Notes under the pieces: model-generated | Told to the model about the DNA's origin: nothing | Database searches by the model: none | Seen by the model: only the letters and a program-made list of their open reading frames with translations | In this document: positions 26,702-34,876 of the stretch, one piece after another | Numbering within the stretch: the stretch's first letter is position 1 | How the letters are laid out: every line of letters begins with the position of its first letter | Source: Nostoc sp. UHCC 0926 | Lineage (GTDB): Bacteria; Cyanobacteriota; Cyanobacteriia; Cyanobacteriales; Nostocaceae | Reading direction: 5' to 3' | NCBI RefSeq assembly: GCF_028623165.1 | Contig: NZ_CP117768.1 | Location: forward strand, 5,832,001 to 5,896,000 | DNA: 64,000 nt | Program-made: the position numbers and the translations under genes

Positions 26702-27919
26702 CTAAGAAACGCTACGCTTCCAAGTCATCCCACTACGTGGAGTCTGCCGCTGTCGCAGCCACAGTCCCAGCAGCAAACCAATTACCACAATTGCGGTGAA
26801 GTAAGTCAGCGAAATCAACCGGACAGACATTGGCGGAGCGACGCCTTCGACTGGAATATTCTCTGCAACTTGGAATGGCTGAAATTGCCGGGTTGCGTTT
26901 GCAAGCGGTGCAACCTCGACAACAATACTATGGGGGGCACCGTCAAAGAATTCCTGCTCCCACGCCAATTTTCCGTTGGTGTCTGGAGTCCCCTGATAAG
27001 CAAACGCCACCCAATTATTTTCGAGTTGGGTAGTTGTTACCTTCAACACTACATCTGTCACAGGTTGACTGGTTGTGGGATCACTGACGCTGACCTGCAA
27101 TTTGGCAGGTTGACCCACCGTTGCACTCTGGTCACCCGATAGTTGCATATAAAGTCCTTGAGACTGCAATTTGGCGGGCTTACCAGAGGGCGGAACTTCT
27201 TCTCCCATGCCTGGCATCGACATACTATGGTGCGATTTGGCAAGTTCAGCGCTGATGTTGACCCAGAGGAGTGCAGCGATCGCTACCACAATTAATCCAC
27301 TCAACAACAATCGTACCCGTTGCGGGGCAATTTCTCCCGGTTGAATCGCTTGTCTGCCCCCAATCACCCAACCTCCTAATAGTCCAACTGCCAGCAAAAT
27401 CACAACCAGGATGCCAAAGTAGCGATACTTTAAGGGATTTTCAGGCAACGTCAGCGTCAGCTTTTGCTGAATCGGCTCAAACGCATTGGCAACGAGCGGA
27501 GTAACTGCTACCTGGAGTTGATACGTTCCCCGGATCGGCAGGGTTTGTTGAACCTGCAACTGACCTGTTGGTGCATTGCCCTCAATGTCCAGCAACTTTG
27601 TCCCCTCGACGATCGGAAAATCTGTTGTGAACCAGGGGTTTTTAGGATTGGTAAACAATTGCAAGTGGATTTTGGCATCCTTTAAAGATTGCCCTTGAGC
27701 ATCTACGGCTTGCAGCATCAGCTGCACTGGCGGATTGTAGTGCCCCGATCCCAACACTGTGGTGGCTTCAGCCTCAAGGGGTCGAACCTGATTAATCGGT
27801 GGATTAGTTGTTAGCCGCACCGATGGTTGAGGGGATTGGGCAAGTCCGATCCAACCATACAGGACGATTCCGATCATGCAAATCGCACCGATCAGCTTAG
27901 ACCACTTGAGTTTTTTCAT
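26702..27919 (-). CDS. Membrane protein with His/Met-rich loop in cobalt operon
   Basis: A 405-residue protein with three membrane segments: an N-terminal one (LIGAICMIGIVLYGWIGL), a central pair (YFGILVVILLAVGLLGGWVI and LLLSGLIVVAIAALLWV), and a C-terminal one (FTAIVVIGLLLGLWL). Two extracytoplasmic beta-rich domains (about 40-160 and 245-360) resemble the Ig-like YtkA/FixH type. Between them, SHHSMSMPGMGEE is a His/Met-rich stretch suited to binding soft or transition metals. It lies 38 bases behind cbtB and behind a cobalamin riboswitch, so a part in cobalt uptake or delivery is likely but inferred. It is not CbtA. Confidence 0.7.
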   Translation of the reverse strand: MKKLKWSKLIGAICMIGIVLYGWIGLAQSPQPSVRLTTNPPINQVRPLEAEATTVLGSGHYNPPVQLMLQAVDAQGQSLKDAKIHLQLFTNPKNPWFTTDFPIVEGTKLLDIEGNAPTGQLQVQQTLPIRGTYQLQVAVTPLVANAFEPIQQKLTLTLPENPLKYRYFGILVVILLAVGLLGGWVIGGRQAIQPGEIAPQRVRLLLSGLIVVAIAALLWVNISAELAKSHHSMSMPGMGEEVPPSGKPAKLQSQGLYMQLSGDQSATVGQPAKLQVSVSDPTTSQPVTDVVLKVTTTQLENNWVAFAYQGTPDTNGKLAWEQEFFDGAPHSIVVEVAPLANATRQFQPFQVAENIPVEGVAPPMSVRLISLTYFTAIVVIGLLLGLWLRQRQTPRSGMTWKRSVS

Positions 27920-27957
27920 TTGATTTCTTCACTCCTGCTAATCATTGACTCAATCAA

Positions 27958-28149
27958 CTAATGGCAACTGACCATCAGTGTGTGGTGACGCAGAGAATGA
28001 GTCGTGTCATGGATCGCAGGGGATGTAGTGAAATAAATTGTCCACAGAGTCAAAGAACACAGTGCGACATAGAGCGCTGATTGTACAGGTACTGATAGCA
28101 CCCGACCGGCAACTTGTTGCTGAACTGAACTAGAAGATTGAACCGTCAT
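27958..28149 (-). CDS. cbtB: CbtB-like cobalt transporter subunit
   Basis: A 63-residue protein with one membrane segment (SALYVALCSLTLWTIYFTT) and a His-rich C-terminus, IHDTTHSLRHHTLMVSCH. Both the length and the His pattern match CbtB, a predicted cobalt transport subunit first noticed behind cobalamin riboswitches. Here the riboswitch lies 32 bases upstream on the same strand. CbtA, its usual partner, is not seen; a 405-residue membrane protein takes the next place. Confidence 0.88.
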   Translation of the reverse strand: MTVQSSSSVQQQVAGRVLSVPVQSALYVALCSLTLWTIYFTTSPAIHDTTHSLRHHTLMVSCH

Positions 28150-28180
28150 TTTGTACCTCGCAGATCAGACGATATTAATT

Positions 28181-28344
28181 GATTCGGCAGGCATTCTGAC
28201 TTCTCCAGTCAGCAGTGAGCAGTAAACAGTAAATAACTGAAAACAGATGACTGATAGCTGAAGTTTACAGTTGCGGGACAGCGGTAGAGTTTCACTACAC
28301 TTTCCCTGTTTTTCTAACGGGGTAGCACCCGTCAGAACCGATTC
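28181..28344 (-). ncRNA. Cobalamin riboswitch
   Basis: On the minus strand the conserved B12-box is complete: GGGAAAGTGTAGTGAAACTC leads to ACCGCTGTCCCGCAACTGT, preceded by GGGTGCTACCCCGTT and closed by GAAGTCAGAATGCCTGCC. Outer stem P1 is GAATCGG with CCGAATC (six of seven pairs). It ends 32 bases before cbtB. Family knowledge says adenosylcobalamin binding switches such leaders off, so the cobalt genes downstream should be expressed when B12 is scarce. Confidence 0.95.
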
Positions 28345-28440
28345 GTGGAGTTAGCATACACGAACATGTAATATCTTACAAGAGTTTATAACAAATATTT
28401 CAGTAAATCGAAAACTTTTTTTCTCAAAAGCGTAATGGTA

Positions 28441-28854
28441 TTAGAAAGCTGCGACAGCTGCCTCAGCTACAGCTTGATCCTGTTCACCGCTACCACCACT
28501 TACTCCGATCGCACCAACTATCTGCTCATCACGTTGAAGTGGTATACCCCCGGCAAAGATCATGATTCTTCCTCCATTTGAGGCGTGAATACCATAAAAT
28601 TGTTTTCCTGGTTGAGCATCCTCAGCAAGGGATTTGGTAGAGAGATCAAACGCACGAGCAGTAAATGCTTTGTTAATTGAGATATCGATACTTCCGATCC
28701 ACGCACCATCCATCCGAATATGAGCAACAAGATTCCCGCCAGCATCAACAACCGCAAGATTCATTGGTTGTCCGATTGCACGAGCCTTCGCTTCTCCAGC
28801 CGCTAGTATTCGTCGTGCGTCATCCAAAGATACAGAAGGTTTGTCAGAAGTCAT
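28441..28854 (-). CDS. GlcG/HbpS family heme-binding-like protein
   Basis: A 137-residue single-domain protein of the GlcG/HbpS (DUF336) family. It has DARRILAAGEAKARAIG, MNLAVVDAGGNLVAHIRMDG and PGKQFYGIHASNGGRIMIFAGG, ending in VGAIGVSGGSGEQDQAVAEA, all typical blocks. Known members bind heme or corrinoids and act as oligomers. I start at ATG 28854 (MTSDKPSVS), because the 21 codons upstream are unlike the family. It lies just upstream of the cobalamin riboswitch on the same strand and may be read from its own promoter; a link to corrinoid handling is a guess. Confidence 0.88.
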   Translation of the reverse strand: MTSDKPSVSLDDARRILAAGEAKARAIGQPMNLAVVDAGGNLVAHIRMDGAWIGSIDISINKAFTARAFDLSTKSLAEDAQPGKQFYGIHASNGGRIMIFAGGIPLQRDEQIVGAIGVSGGSGEQDQAVAEAAVAAF

Positions 28855-29153
28855 GGTAATTCTTTCAATCGGAGAAATGTGTGCGTTGAGGTGCGTGTCA
28901 TCAATAAAGGATATCATGAGCAGAAATTCTCGGTGTACCCCTTGAAGACCGGGAAGACTTCAAGCGCTCCTTAGGAACGTGGATTAAATAAAATGCAAAA
29001 CTTCATCCTGTATCTAGCTTCCCTCTCCAATATATCGGAGAGGGATTGAGGGTGAGGTAAGTCAGGGACATAAATTGTATGTTATTTAATTCTTATTCCT
29101 TAGACGGGATCTTAGCTGATGATCAATTGTATTCAACTGATAATCACTACAGA

Positions 29154-29786
29154 TCACAGCATAATCAAACCTAGTCGCACACCTACAGCAACAGCCTCAG
29201 TGCGGCTGGAGACACTGAGCTTTTGAAAAATGGATGAGAGATGAAATTTGACGGTATGCTCAGAAATGTGCAAGCGTTTAGCGATCGCTTTATTTCCCAA
29301 CCCTGACCCAAGCATTCCTAAAACCTCTATCTCCCGTGGTGTCAAGCTTTGTACAGGATTCGCCACCACTTTTTCCCGGATAGACAGTAATTCTACAGCA
29401 TCCGGGTGCAGCACCAGCAAACCAAAAGCGATCGCCTCCACAGCAGCGACAATTTCTGACTCTGTGCTACTACTGGGCAATATGCCCCGGATACCAGAAC
29501 GTAAGGCCGTCTCTAAATCAATGCTGTCGAGTTCCTCAATAATAACGATCATTGCTAATGGGTATTGCTCCTCTTGAATAAGCAGCAATTTTTCCCACAC
29601 CGATTGTTGAAGATTGCTGCTCAAATCTACCAGCACCACATCTGGTTGTAATTGCCCAACTTCCCTTGCCAATACATCCAAATCGGATGCACTCCCCACA
29701 ACCGTCAGTCGAGGATTGGTAGTTACCACAGTTGATAACCCTGCCCGGACTACAGGGGAAGTCGCAACTACCATCACTCGGATCAT
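29154..29786 (-). CDS. LuxR/NarL-type response regulator
   Basis: A 210-residue transcription regulator. Residues 1-120 form a receiver-like domain (MIRVMVVATSPVVRAGLSTV); the phospho-acceptor would be the Asp of VVLVDLSSN, but the acidic pair usual near the N-terminus is missing (ATS in place of DD), so phosphorylation is doubtful. Residues 145-205 are a LuxR helix-turn-helix: LTPREIEVLGMLGSGLGNKA and IAKRLHISEHTVKFHLSSIF. It overlaps the protease gene upstream by four bases (ATGA), implying coupled translation. No sensor kinase is adjacent. Confidence 0.9.
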   Translation of the reverse strand: MIRVMVVATSPVVRAGLSTVVTTNPRLTVVGSASDLDVLAREVGQLQPDVVLVDLSSNLQQSVWEKLLLIQEEQYPLAMIVIIEELDSIDLETALRSGIRGILPSSSTESEIVAAVEAIAFGLLVLHPDAVELLSIREKVVANPVQSLTPREIEVLGMLGSGLGNKAIAKRLHISEHTVKFHLSSIFQKLSVSSRTEAVAVGVRLGLIML

Positions 29787-30628
29787 GTCGCCTCCACAGC
29801 AGTTTTCCCAGCTTGTACGGCAACATAAATCACGAATTGCTGCCCACCGCGTAGGAGTTGTAGCGGCACAGATCCTTTACTGTCATGGAGATATTTGGGT
29901 AAGTCATTCATGCTAGTGAATAATTGCCCCGAAACTCCAATTAAAACATCGCCGATTTGTACACCAGCAGTTTCCGCCGCACTGTCAGGTAAAATTGACA
30001 ACACCAATAAACCCAAGCTACGCCGATTTAAAAGCACAGGTTGCAGTGTGACTCCCAGTTGCGGACGACTATTTCCCTGTAAAAAACGCTCAACGCTGTT
30101 GCTGGGAACTGCCACAGCCAAACCATTAACAATCATGGTGTTAATTCCCACAACAAGGCCTTGACAGTCGGCAAGTGGCCCCCCAGAATTTCCCGGATAT
30201 AGCTGCAAATCAGCCATAACAGCCCGTGGATTATTTGCATGGATAATTCCAGTTGTCACAGCACCACTGTCAGCAAACGGATTACCCACCGCCAAAACTA
30301 ATTCACCAACTCGTAGCGCCTCAGAATTGCCAATGGTTGCAGCAGTTAAATCAGTGGCGACAATTTTCAGGGCTGCTAAATCTTGCTGTGGATCAAATTG
30401 TGTCCGCACCGCATCAAATACCCTTCCATCTGCCAATTCCACAGTTGCGCGGTTGCTGGTTGCCACATGGGCATTAGTGATAATTAGTCCGTCAGGTTGC
30501 CAAATTACACCGGAACCGACTCCCAAAGAGCCGCTTTTCACTTTCACAGTGCGTAGGCGTAGCCTAGCAGCTACCTCTGTCAATTCAGCAGCGATGTTAG
30601 TTAATGTTGTGTTTGCCATGTTATACAA
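29783..30628 (-). CDS. HtrA-like trypsin-fold serine protease with PDZ domain
   Basis: A 281-residue S1C protease. The catalytic triad is intact: His54 in TNAHV, Asp83 in QQDLAALK and Ser148 in YPGNSGGPL. A single PDZ domain follows (about 185-275: LGVTLQPVLLNRRSLGLLVL, SAAETAGVQIGDVLIGV). There is no signal peptide, so it is cytoplasmic, which is unusual for HtrA proteins. A dispersed-repeat-like stretch (GTGCGTAGGCGTAGCC) encodes RLRLRT near residue 23. It overlaps the regulator gene by four bases and lies downstream of a degenerate paralogue, from which it is separated by a 21-bp repeat array. Confidence 0.92.
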   Translation of the reverse strand: MYNMANTTLTNIAAELTEVAARLRLRTVKVKSGSLGVGSGVIWQPDGLIITNAHVATSNRATVELADGRVFDAVRTQFDPQQDLAALKIVATDLTAATIGNSEALRVGELVLAVGNPFADSGAVTTGIIHANNPRAVMADLQLYPGNSGGPLADCQGLVVGINTMIVNGLAVAVPSNSVERFLQGNSRPQLGVTLQPVLLNRRSLGLLVLSILPDSAAETAGVQIGDVLIGVSGQLFTSMNDLPKYLHDSKGSVPLQLLRGGQQFVIYVAVQAGKTAVEAT

Positions 30629-30740
30629 TTTTTGAGCATGTCAAAGTAGAATCAGTGCGCTGACAATAGTTTTTAGTCGGGTTGGGATAATTGAGAATGC
30701 TGTAAGATATCAGTCAACCCAACTTTGGAAAGCAAATTCT

Positions 30741-30971
30741 GACAGTTCCGAGTTTAAAGCTTGAACGTTCGAGCAAAAAGGTGGAAGTTCCGAGTTCAAA
30801 GGCTCAACGTTCGAGCAAAAAGGTGGAAGTTCCGAGTTCAAAGCTTGAACATTCGAGCAAAAAGGTGGAAGTTCCGAGTTCAGAGGCTCAACGTTGGAGC
30901 AAAAAGGTGGAAGTTTCGAGTTCAGAGGCTCAACGTTGGAGCAAAAAGGTGGAAGTTCCGTGTTCAGAAGC
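30741..30971 (-). repeat. 21-bp tandem repeat array A3
   Basis: Eleven units of 21 bp, of the same two alternating types as arrays A1 and A2 but on the opposite strand (plus-strand cores GGAAGTTCCGAGTTCA and CAACGTTCGAGCAAAAAGG). It fills most of the gap between the two protease genes. Open frames on both strands follow from the period. Confidence 0.9.
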
Positions 30972-31033
30972 TCGAATGAATAGAAAATTGAGAAAATCTT
31001 GACAGAGCTAGTTAAACCCATCCCCAATTGGCA

Positions 31034-31960
31034 TTATTCTTCCTTAGTAGGTCGTTCGCCAACTGCGATCGCTAACTCAATTAACACTCCACCCCGGACA
31101 ACTTGGACGTTGACAGCTTTACCAATGCGATCGCTACTATTGAGCAGCCCCAGCACATCACCTGTATCGCCCACAGTTACGCCATCGAACGTTACCAAAA
31201 CATCGCCAAGCAGCACACCTGCATTGTCAGCAGGCCCAGAAGGCTCAACATTGACGACAATTACCCCAGTTGCAGAAGTTAAATTCAGAGCAGTTTTCAG
31301 ATTCTTTGGTAAGCGTACAGGTTGCATTCCCACACCCAAGTAGCCTTTTGAAATGCGTCCTTTTGCTACTAATTGGTCAACCACGCGATCGACTGTAACA
31401 GTGGGAATAGTCAGAGCAGTACCACGCCGCCCCGATGTATTCATTCCTACTACAAAACCAGCAGCATCTACGAGCGGCCCACCTGCAAAGCCAGAGTAAA
31501 GGGTGATGTCTGGGCGGATGAATTGGTCAATATTCCCGCCATTCATACTCCGCCAACTACCGCTAACCACACTCACTGCACCCATCGCCGCCCTTAAGTC
31601 ACCTTCGCTACCTCTTGCCAGTCCTAACACCAGATGACCAACTTTGAGCGTTTTGGCATCGCCAACTTTTGCTACAGGTATTTCGACATTTTCTAGTTTA
31701 AAAACAGCGATATCAGTGCTAGAGTCATGACCAACGAGTGTTACTGGTGCAGTGCTTCCATTTGATAGAGTGATGGTGATGTCGTCATAGCGCTGGAGGG
31801 ACTCATCAGAGGTAACAATGATTCCATGACGCCAGTGAATGCCACTTGAGGAACGACGTGTACCCCCATTCACTGCAACCACAGTACTCCCAACTTGTTC
31901 TACGGTGTCAGCTAAACTGTTGGACAAAGCCAATAATGAAGACATAAGATTTTTGTGCAA
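31034..31960 (-). CDS. Catalytically degenerate HtrA-like protein (pseudoprotease) with PDZ domain
   Basis: A 308-residue paralogue of the neighbouring protease. The trypsin fold is kept (SGIHWRHGIIVTSDESL, STDIAVFKLENVE, LYSGFAGGPLVDAAGFVVG) and a PDZ domain follows (about 205-300), but two of the three catalytic residues are replaced: the His position reads Glu53 and the Ser position reads Ala159, while Asp83 remains. The frame is intact over its whole length, so it is under selection as a non-enzyme, perhaps binding peptides or regulating the active copy. It lacks a signal peptide and lies first in the set pseudoprotease, protease, regulator. Confidence 0.9.
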   Translation of the reverse strand: MHKNLMSSLLALSNSLADTVEQVGSTVVAVNGGTRRSSSGIHWRHGIIVTSDESLQRYDDITITLSNGSTAPVTLVGHDSSTDIAVFKLENVEIPVAKVGDAKTLKVGHLVLGLARGSEGDLRAAMGAVSVVSGSWRSMNGGNIDQFIRPDITLYSGFAGGPLVDAAGFVVGMNTSGRRGTALTIPTVTVDRVVDQLVAKGRISKGYLGVGMQPVRLPKNLKTALNLTSATGVIVVNVEPSGPADNAGVLLGDVLVTFDGVTVGDTGDVLGLLNSSDRIGKAVNVQVVRGGVLIELAIAVGERPTKEE

Positions 31961-32223
31961 ACGTTCTTAGATGTTCATATCGTGCCGTTTTATCAACACA
32001 AATGGCATCGGAAAAATGGGGAGAATTCATCCTAGAAAAATGGCTAGGTTTATATAGCAATCCTGAATCAAACGCGCAGGAAAAAAATCTGCGACTCCTC
32101 AAATAATTAGCGAATCGGCGAGTTGCAATTCTCACAATGCTCAATCAATAGCTTGTCCTAAAGGACACGCTGTTCGCGTTCGCCAATTTACGAGGGTGAG
32201 TTTATCCTTGAACTAAAAAATGA

Positions 32224-33090
32224 CTACTGAAGAGAGCTAATTCTGTTTTGTAACTCAATTAAATCGGGGTACTGATTAACATCAATTTCATTCAGCGCCC
32301 AATCAAAAAAATCTTTCAGAGAAATGTACTGAGATTTATGTTGCTGCATAGCTTTTTGAATGTCTTTTCCATGAAACCAGATCAAATACTGCTTCTGTGT
32401 CCAAAATTCCTCTTGGGAAAACTGCTGCTGATATACAGCAAGACTTTGTTCAAATCTGTCTAGCGTGACTGTTCCAACAGCCTGTTGAAACTGGTTAATT
32501 AGTGCCACAGCTTGAGTCTGACAGTCGTGTAAAGTTAGTGAAAATGGGAGTTTCCCACTACCACCTGTCCATGTTGTTTTGAGTTGATGCCGACTTGCAC
32601 TTGATTGCAACAAGTCAGCTAATGCCCATCTTACTGTTTGATAATCCTGCAAGCTTCTTGCAGCTTCTTCAATCCACCCTGAAATTGCCTCAACCCCTGG
32701 TGAATCTTTATGCCCCCATGTAGAAGTGGGATTGTCTTGTTTTTCTATATATTTTGTGTGCCAATAATTATGAATTAAATCGGCGTTAAATAAATAATTC
32801 TCGACACAAGCACGATGGGTAAGCAACATGGATTGGAATGGGATTAATCCGATGTTGGTAGTAGGTCTAGCGTCAAAATCACGATCGCGAAAAATGATGG
32901 ATTGTTGATTTATCGCTCCCTCTCTAGAAAAGTAACCCTGAACAAAAATCGAAAGGGTAAATTTACTGCCAGAGGGAACAATTGTGGGCTTATTTGTTAA
33001 AATGTTCTCAACAATTCTGTTAAGTAGTCTAAAATCTAAACTAGTTTGCTTGCCCTCACAGAAAATAATTTTGCCACTAACGACACTCAC
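32224..33090 (-). CDS. DUF4435/TOPRIM-like protein, AriB-like
   Basis: A 288-residue protein starting at GTG 33090. The N-terminus fits a TOPRIM-type fold: VVSGKIIFCEGKQTSLDF has the acidic Glu12, and SIIFRDRDFDAR supplies the Asp cluster at 69-73. The rest, with AVENYLF-like CVENYLFNADL, resembles DUF4435 proteins. Such proteins pair with ABC-type ATPases; in the PARIS anti-phage system AriB is the nuclease released by AriA. Here the ATPase gene lies two bases upstream on the same strand. The function is inferred from pairing and motifs. Confidence 0.75.
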   Translation of the reverse strand: MSVVSGKIIFCEGKQTSLDFRLLNRIVENILTNKPTIVPSGSKFTLSIFVQGYFSREGAINQQSIIFRDRDFDARPTTNIGLIPFQSMLLTHRACVENYLFNADLIHNYWHTKYIEKQDNPTSTWGHKDSPGVEAISGWIEEAARSLQDYQTVRWALADLLQSSASRHQLKTTWTGGSGKLPFSLTLHDCQTQAVALINQFQQAVGTVTLDRFEQSLAVYQQQFSQEEFWTQKQYLIWFHGKDIQKAMQQHKSQYISLKDFFDWALNEIDVNQYPDLIELQNRISSLQ

Positions 33091-33092
33091 AA

Positions 33093-34154
33093 TTACACCT
33101 CTAGCCGGATAATATATGCTTCAGGCACTAATTGCTCTACATAATCAGAGTGGGTTGTAATGATAAACTGATTATTTGTGCCTAACTTGGGCAAAGCTCT
33201 AAGCAATGCCTGTTGCATTGGTGGATGTAGGTGCAATTCAATTTCATCAATAAGAATGACAGAGTTGTGAATATTCCAACTTGCAAAGTCCACTAGCATT
33301 GGGAAAATAGCACGTTCACCGCCGGACATCTCAGAAATTTCATACTGGTTTTTACCGTCGTATAAATAAAACCAGGGTTCACTTAAGATATCGTCCACAT
33401 TCTCTCGCAGAACTGGGCCTTCAAAACTGCGTTCTGGAAAGACTGCTTTGTAAGCGTGTTCAATTTCGGCGTATAAATCCTTTTGTCCTGGGCGTAGATT
33501 GGGAATTTTACCCGTTTCTACACCTTGATGAAATTGTCGCCACTTAGAAAGGCGATCGCGCAAAAGGTCTTCTGTGATTTCTAGTTTGCGATCTGGGTCT
33601 TCTGTAGTCAGGCTAGTTGAAGTTCTCTGTTCTGTGTACCAAAGAATTGTACCCACTCGTTCAAATACTGAAAATCCTTCAGCACGAAGTAATTGTTTAG
33701 CGTATTCTCGTCCTTTGAATTGAAATAATTCAGCAGCACTATCTGCTTGAACACGCCCATTTCGCCATTTAAGATTAACAATATGCTTTTCAGCAGGAGG
33801 CTGCAAATCACGACCCATTTCTCGTAATTTCTGTTGAAAATCGCGTACAGCTTGGAGTTCACCAGATGAGAACTGCACTTTTATAGTCACCTCTGGCTCA
33901 AATCTTCTCCAGTTACTTCCAAGCAGTTCATAGTTAAATCCTGCCCATTCTAAATCGGAGGGTTCTTTTAATCGTCCGGTTGCTGTGCCGAGAGTTGAAG
34001 CGATCGCTTGTAAAAGACTTGTTTTTCCAGCACCGTTCATTCCGATGAGAACAATAATATCTCGCGCTAACCCAGTTTCTGGATCAGTGAAATCAAATAC
34101 TGGAGAAGACGGGAATTTCTTAAAATATTTTAGCTGTAGGGATTGAACTTTCAT
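33093..34154 (-). CDS. AAA/ABC-type ATPase, AriA-like
   Basis: A 353-residue RecF/OLD-like ATPase. It has Walker A GMNGAGKTS (38-46), the ABC signature EMSGGERAI (277-280 for SGGE), Walker B VILIDEIELHLHP (299-304) and the H-loop His335 in TTHSDYVEQ. The insert between Walker A and the signature is helical, as in AAA_15/AAA_21 proteins. With the DUF4435-like gene two bases downstream it makes a pair like PARIS (AriA-AriB). Its start ATG overlaps, by ATGA, the stop of a basic peptide frame that belongs to the decayed gene upstream, so all three were once one operon. Confidence 0.85.
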   Translation of the reverse strand: MKVQSLQLKYFKKFPSSPVFDFTDPETGLARDIIVLIGMNGAGKTSLLQAIASTLGTATGRLKEPSDLEWAGFNYELLGSNWRRFEPEVTIKVQFSSGELQAVRDFQQKLREMGRDLQPPAEKHIVNLKWRNGRVQADSAAELFQFKGREYAKQLLRAEGFSVFERVGTILWYTEQRTSTSLTTEDPDRKLEITEDLLRDRLSKWRQFHQGVETGKIPNLRPGQKDLYAEIEHAYKAVFPERSFEGPVLRENVDDILSEPWFYLYDGKNQYEISEMSGGERAIFPMLVDFASWNIHNSVILIDEIELHLHPPMQQALLRALPKLGTNNQFIITTHSDYVEQLVPEAYIIRLEV

Positions 34155-34496
34155 AAGCTAGTCTCCACGTCAAATCCCGGTATTATTGGTATATTTTCCA
34201 CAACCTTTTTAGATTTGGTTTTGGTTGTTTTCTTCTTACTAGCTTTAGCGTTAGTTTTCTTCTGTGTTGTTTATACCGCCGAGAATTTCAGCTTGCGATC
34301 GCTCTTGGTTAAGATCAAATAAGCGTGCTAAAACTCCATCATGCACTTTTTGTGCCCAACGGTAGCGCCAAGGTTCTTTTTGCTGTTGTCCGTTGCTGGT
34401 TTCTTCTTCCTCTTCTTCATTGTCGGAGTCTAGCAGGAAGGTGCAGTCGGCAGGAATGTCACTCCAGATGTAAGCTTCGAGGACGGCTTTATCCAT
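34151..34496 (-). pseudogene. C-terminal remnant, possibly of a restriction-modification enzyme
   Basis: Starting at 34496, MDKAVLEAYIWSDIPADC resembles the C-terminal part of class I/IIG type DNA methyltransferase-nucleases (the DRAVLxAYGW motif), followed by an acidic loop and LARLFDLNQERSQAEI. The frame stops at TAA 34251 after 81 codons. Shifted by one base, it continues as a basic tail (ASKKKTTKTKSKK, ending IIPGFDVETSL) to TGA 34151, overlapping the ATPase start by ATGA. The shift must lie between about 34256 and 34275. The large upstream part is gone. Assignment to a restriction enzyme rests on a short motif and is tentative. Confidence 0.55.
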
Positions 34497-34728
34497 TGCG
34501 GCATGCAGTGAGCGTAATTTTTAGGATATCAGGGTCGATAGTTAGTATTCACAAATCTAGGACATTCTAACGCGAGTTTTATAGGATTAATTGTCTTGAG
34601 ACGTGAAAAGCCCCATCATTCCTTTTCATATATAATGAGCGCGACACGCCCATGAACCGCTCTTAAGAGGACTAAATACAAGATTTGAAACGATGTACAT
34701 GTCTATCCTCGGTGAAGGGGAAAATCTC

Positions 34729-34778
34729 AGTCCACTTGAGTGGACTTTAGCTATTAGCCTAGAACTTAAGTTCTAGGC
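34729..34778. repeat. Two perfect palindromes (18 and 22 bp)
   Basis: AGTCCACTTGAGTGGACT (34729-34746) is a perfect 18-bp inverted repeat with a short centre, and 34757-34778 is a perfect 22-bp palindrome with half-site GCCTAGAACTT. They lie about 100 bases before hemD. Hairpins like these often mark the ends of IS200/IS605-type elements, but no transposase remains. Confidence 0.75.
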
Positions 34779-34876
34779 GGGATATCGGTCAGCACGACAC
34801 TTTGACTCTTACATAAATGTGGGCAAAATATTATCAACACCAAGCGTATTGCATTCTAAAGTGGAATAGCAATGAA

